From Saururus chinensis (lineage: Eukaryota > Streptophyta > Magnoliopsida > Piperales > Saururaceae): DNA of 64,000 bases. Both the position numbers and the translations under genes were made by a program. This document shows, in pieces, positions 62,171-64,000 of the stretch. The stretch's first letter is position 1. The number at the start of each line of letters is the position of its first letter. The DNA lies in assembly GCA_035235625.1 (NCBI GenBank), contig CP141141.1, positions 17,109,968 to 17,173,967 of the forward strand, given 5' to 3'. The notes below the pieces were generated by a model that made no database searches, was not told the DNA's origin, and saw nothing but the letters and a program-made list of their open reading frames with translations.

Positions 62171-63310
62171 AATACTTCCTTGCTAAAAAAAAGATACGTG
62201 AGTATATAGAAAATAAGGGGAGGTAAGGGTAATAAAATTATAAGGCAGGTGTTTATGTAAAGAGACAACGGTGCTGTGCTGGACAGTTGGCTGCGTCTGA
62301 GGTTTTTATTGACTTGGGACAATGAGTGGCCAGAGGGAGTGGGGGATAGAGACAAATATCTGCTCTGTTAATTTTCTTCCACGGAAAGGTTGAGATGCGG
62401 GACCCACAAAGAAGATTGAGAGCGACGATGCCCACTCCTTATTGGGCGAGACTGGGCCACTTGGCTGCTACCGAGCTGTGTCAGCTCCGAGCGCTTAAAG
62501 CCCAACAATTGGGCTCTTGGTATCACCGTACACGCTTGCATCCTCCCGTGGCGGAGGCTTTAAAAGCCCATTTGGATCATGTGAAGGCCCACTTTTAGTC
62601 CTGTCAGAAACCGAACAAGGAAAAGGTTAAATATAAAGGAAAAAGTAAAGACGTCCCAGGTCGCACGTGGAAAAAGTAGAGACGTCCCAGCTTTCAATTT
62701 AATAGAGCAGGAAGAGTTTTTATTGCTTCTCGATGTTATGAGCATAGCCTAGGGAATGCTTTAGGGCCGGTCATCTATGAAATTGATGAGGCACATATTA
62801 GCTTATATTAGTATCAATATCACTAATATTAACATGTATTAGCATGTATGTTATAGATCTTAAAATAAACGGTCCGTAAGCCGTCTTTATACTAAGCTCA
62901 TGGTAAGTAAGAAGGATAAAAAATCTCTTCCCACACATTAATCACAAGGTACGTAGGCACATCAAAACCCACCTACATCATAAGTATTACCAGTTGTGTG
63001 ATCAAAATCATGTGGCCCAAATGTATTTAGCATGCTTGTGCCAAATGCAGATAAACATGACTCAGAATAAAAATACTCCCCTTGTCCCATATTAATAAGG
63101 AAGCCAAATCGAGTTATTAATACCTGATAGAAGAAATTTTTTTAAAAATAGAACTAACATTTGGCCGAAATACAAATTTAGGCAAGGAAACTTGAATTTG
63201 TAAAAATAGACTTCAGCACATTTGAGTTGCCCACATGCACACTGGAAATACTGAAATAGCCCCTCCATCATAATAGAGGTAGAAAACTTCGTGCTTTCTA
63301 ACCTGATGGT
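62171..63310. other. Spacer with a short open frame
   Basis: The 67-codon frame at 62395-62598 is GC-richer than its surroundings but matches nothing I recognise. A 31-base direct repeat (AAAGTARAGACGTCCCAG) lies at 62640-62690. I see no other structure. Confidence 0.4.
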
Positions 63311-63656
63311 TTCTTCCCGGACAAGTTGCCTCCCTCTTCTCCTCCACTCTTATCTTCTCCCTCATCTCCTCGTCCTTCATCTCTTCGTCCCTCATATCCT
63401 CCTCCATCACCCCTCCGACGGCATACTGTCCCATCAAAGTGGAGAGGTTCAATGAGTGTTCTTCCTGGACAAGCTGCCTCCCTCTTCTCCTCCGCCCTCA
63501 TCTCCTCATCCCTCATCTCCTCCATCATCTTCTCCCTCATCTCCTCGTGCTTCATCTCCTCGTCCCTCATCTCTTCATCTCCTCGTTCCCCATCTCCTCC
63601 TCCATCACCCCTCTGCTAGCGTACTATCCCTGCAAAGTGGAGAGGTTTGGTGAGTG
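63311..63656. repeat. Tandem duplication with expanding CTCCTC tract
   Basis: Copies at 63311-63458 and 63459-63656 both start TTCTTCCYGGACAAG, pass through CTCCTCATC-type repeats and TCCATCACCCCTC, and end AAAGTGGAGAGGTT...GAGTG. The second copy is about 50 bases longer through gain of CTCATCTCCTCGTCC-like units. It is strongly purine/pyrimidine asymmetric. Confidence 0.85.
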
Positions 63657-64000
63657 CAAGGAGAACGTTTGAAGAAGGAGACAATCAGGGATCAGTAGGT
63701 TGGCGAAGGGTGGATGTCTAAGAGCATCTAGAATGGTGCCTTATCTCATGGAGGCAAGGCATGGGTCATCATGTTTCTACCCAAGGGTGGCTAGACCAGA
63801 ATAATGGTGAGATAGGATAAGGAGGATCAATTATGTTTTTTACTTGTGGATGCACAAATTGAAACTTGGTGTGGTGTGAAGAAGATGCAAAATAGTCAAC
63901 ACATTTTTTGGTGTGGAGAAAGGGTCGACAACAGCGTTAACTAATAGTCTACATCTGATAACTGATAGGGCTCGAAAGAGGTAAATGTTCGAGATATGTA
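63657..64000. other. Right-hand end of the window
   Basis: No gene, repeat or RNA feature that I can support. Confidence 0.4.

Noticed and set aside
62395-62598. 67-codon frame that could be a small gene
   Set aside because: No motif, no evident promoter or splice context, and nothing recognisable in the translation.

Overview
This window is plant nuclear DNA. Three multi-exon genes with GT-AG introns, some of them several kb long, lie among nested and decayed LTR retrotransposons, MITEs, SINE-like fragments and a broken hAT transposase. The genes point to an angiosperm, but nothing here fixes the species. All reconstructions come from reading the sequence; no database search was possible.

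Genes. (1) + strand, 996-7182: five short exons give a complete 107-residue mitochondrial pyruvate carrier subunit of the MPC2 type. (2) + strand, 19776-25510: six exons give a 264-residue NC2-alpha (DRAP1-type) histone-fold repressor with a GR-rich stretch and an acidic tail. (3) - strand, 39810-49096: seven exons give a complete 567-residue membrane-anchored cytochrome P450. The reading frame stays open across every proposed splice junction in all three. The three genes share no obvious pathway; they look like unrelated housekeeping or metabolic genes separated by repeats.

Repeat layout. 8.4-10.5 kb: 5' part of a + strand Copia element. 10.5-11.6 kb: LTR-like segment on the - strand. 11.6-18.9 kb: Athila-like Gypsy element with gag and protease only, whose right LTR carries a palindromic MITE. 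27-37.6 kb: a - strand Copia element split by an Athila-like solo LTR (target duplication AACAT), which is itself split by a 3.2-kb solo LTR (target duplication AGTCA). The P450 introns hold a hAT-type MITE, a foldback element and a TRIM. 49.3-51 kb: foldback element with a TA microsatellite, then a hAT transposase pseudogene. 51.3-60 kb: a 4.5-kb solo LTR (target duplication AAAAC) inserted into an older solo LTR of the same family. 60-64 kb: LTR remnants, a second SINE-like relict and a pyrimidine-rich tandem duplication.

I found no CRISPR array, operon, rRNA or clear tRNA gene, and no sign of an unknown enzymatic or defence system. The unusual content is the transposon stratigraphy and several structured repeats.
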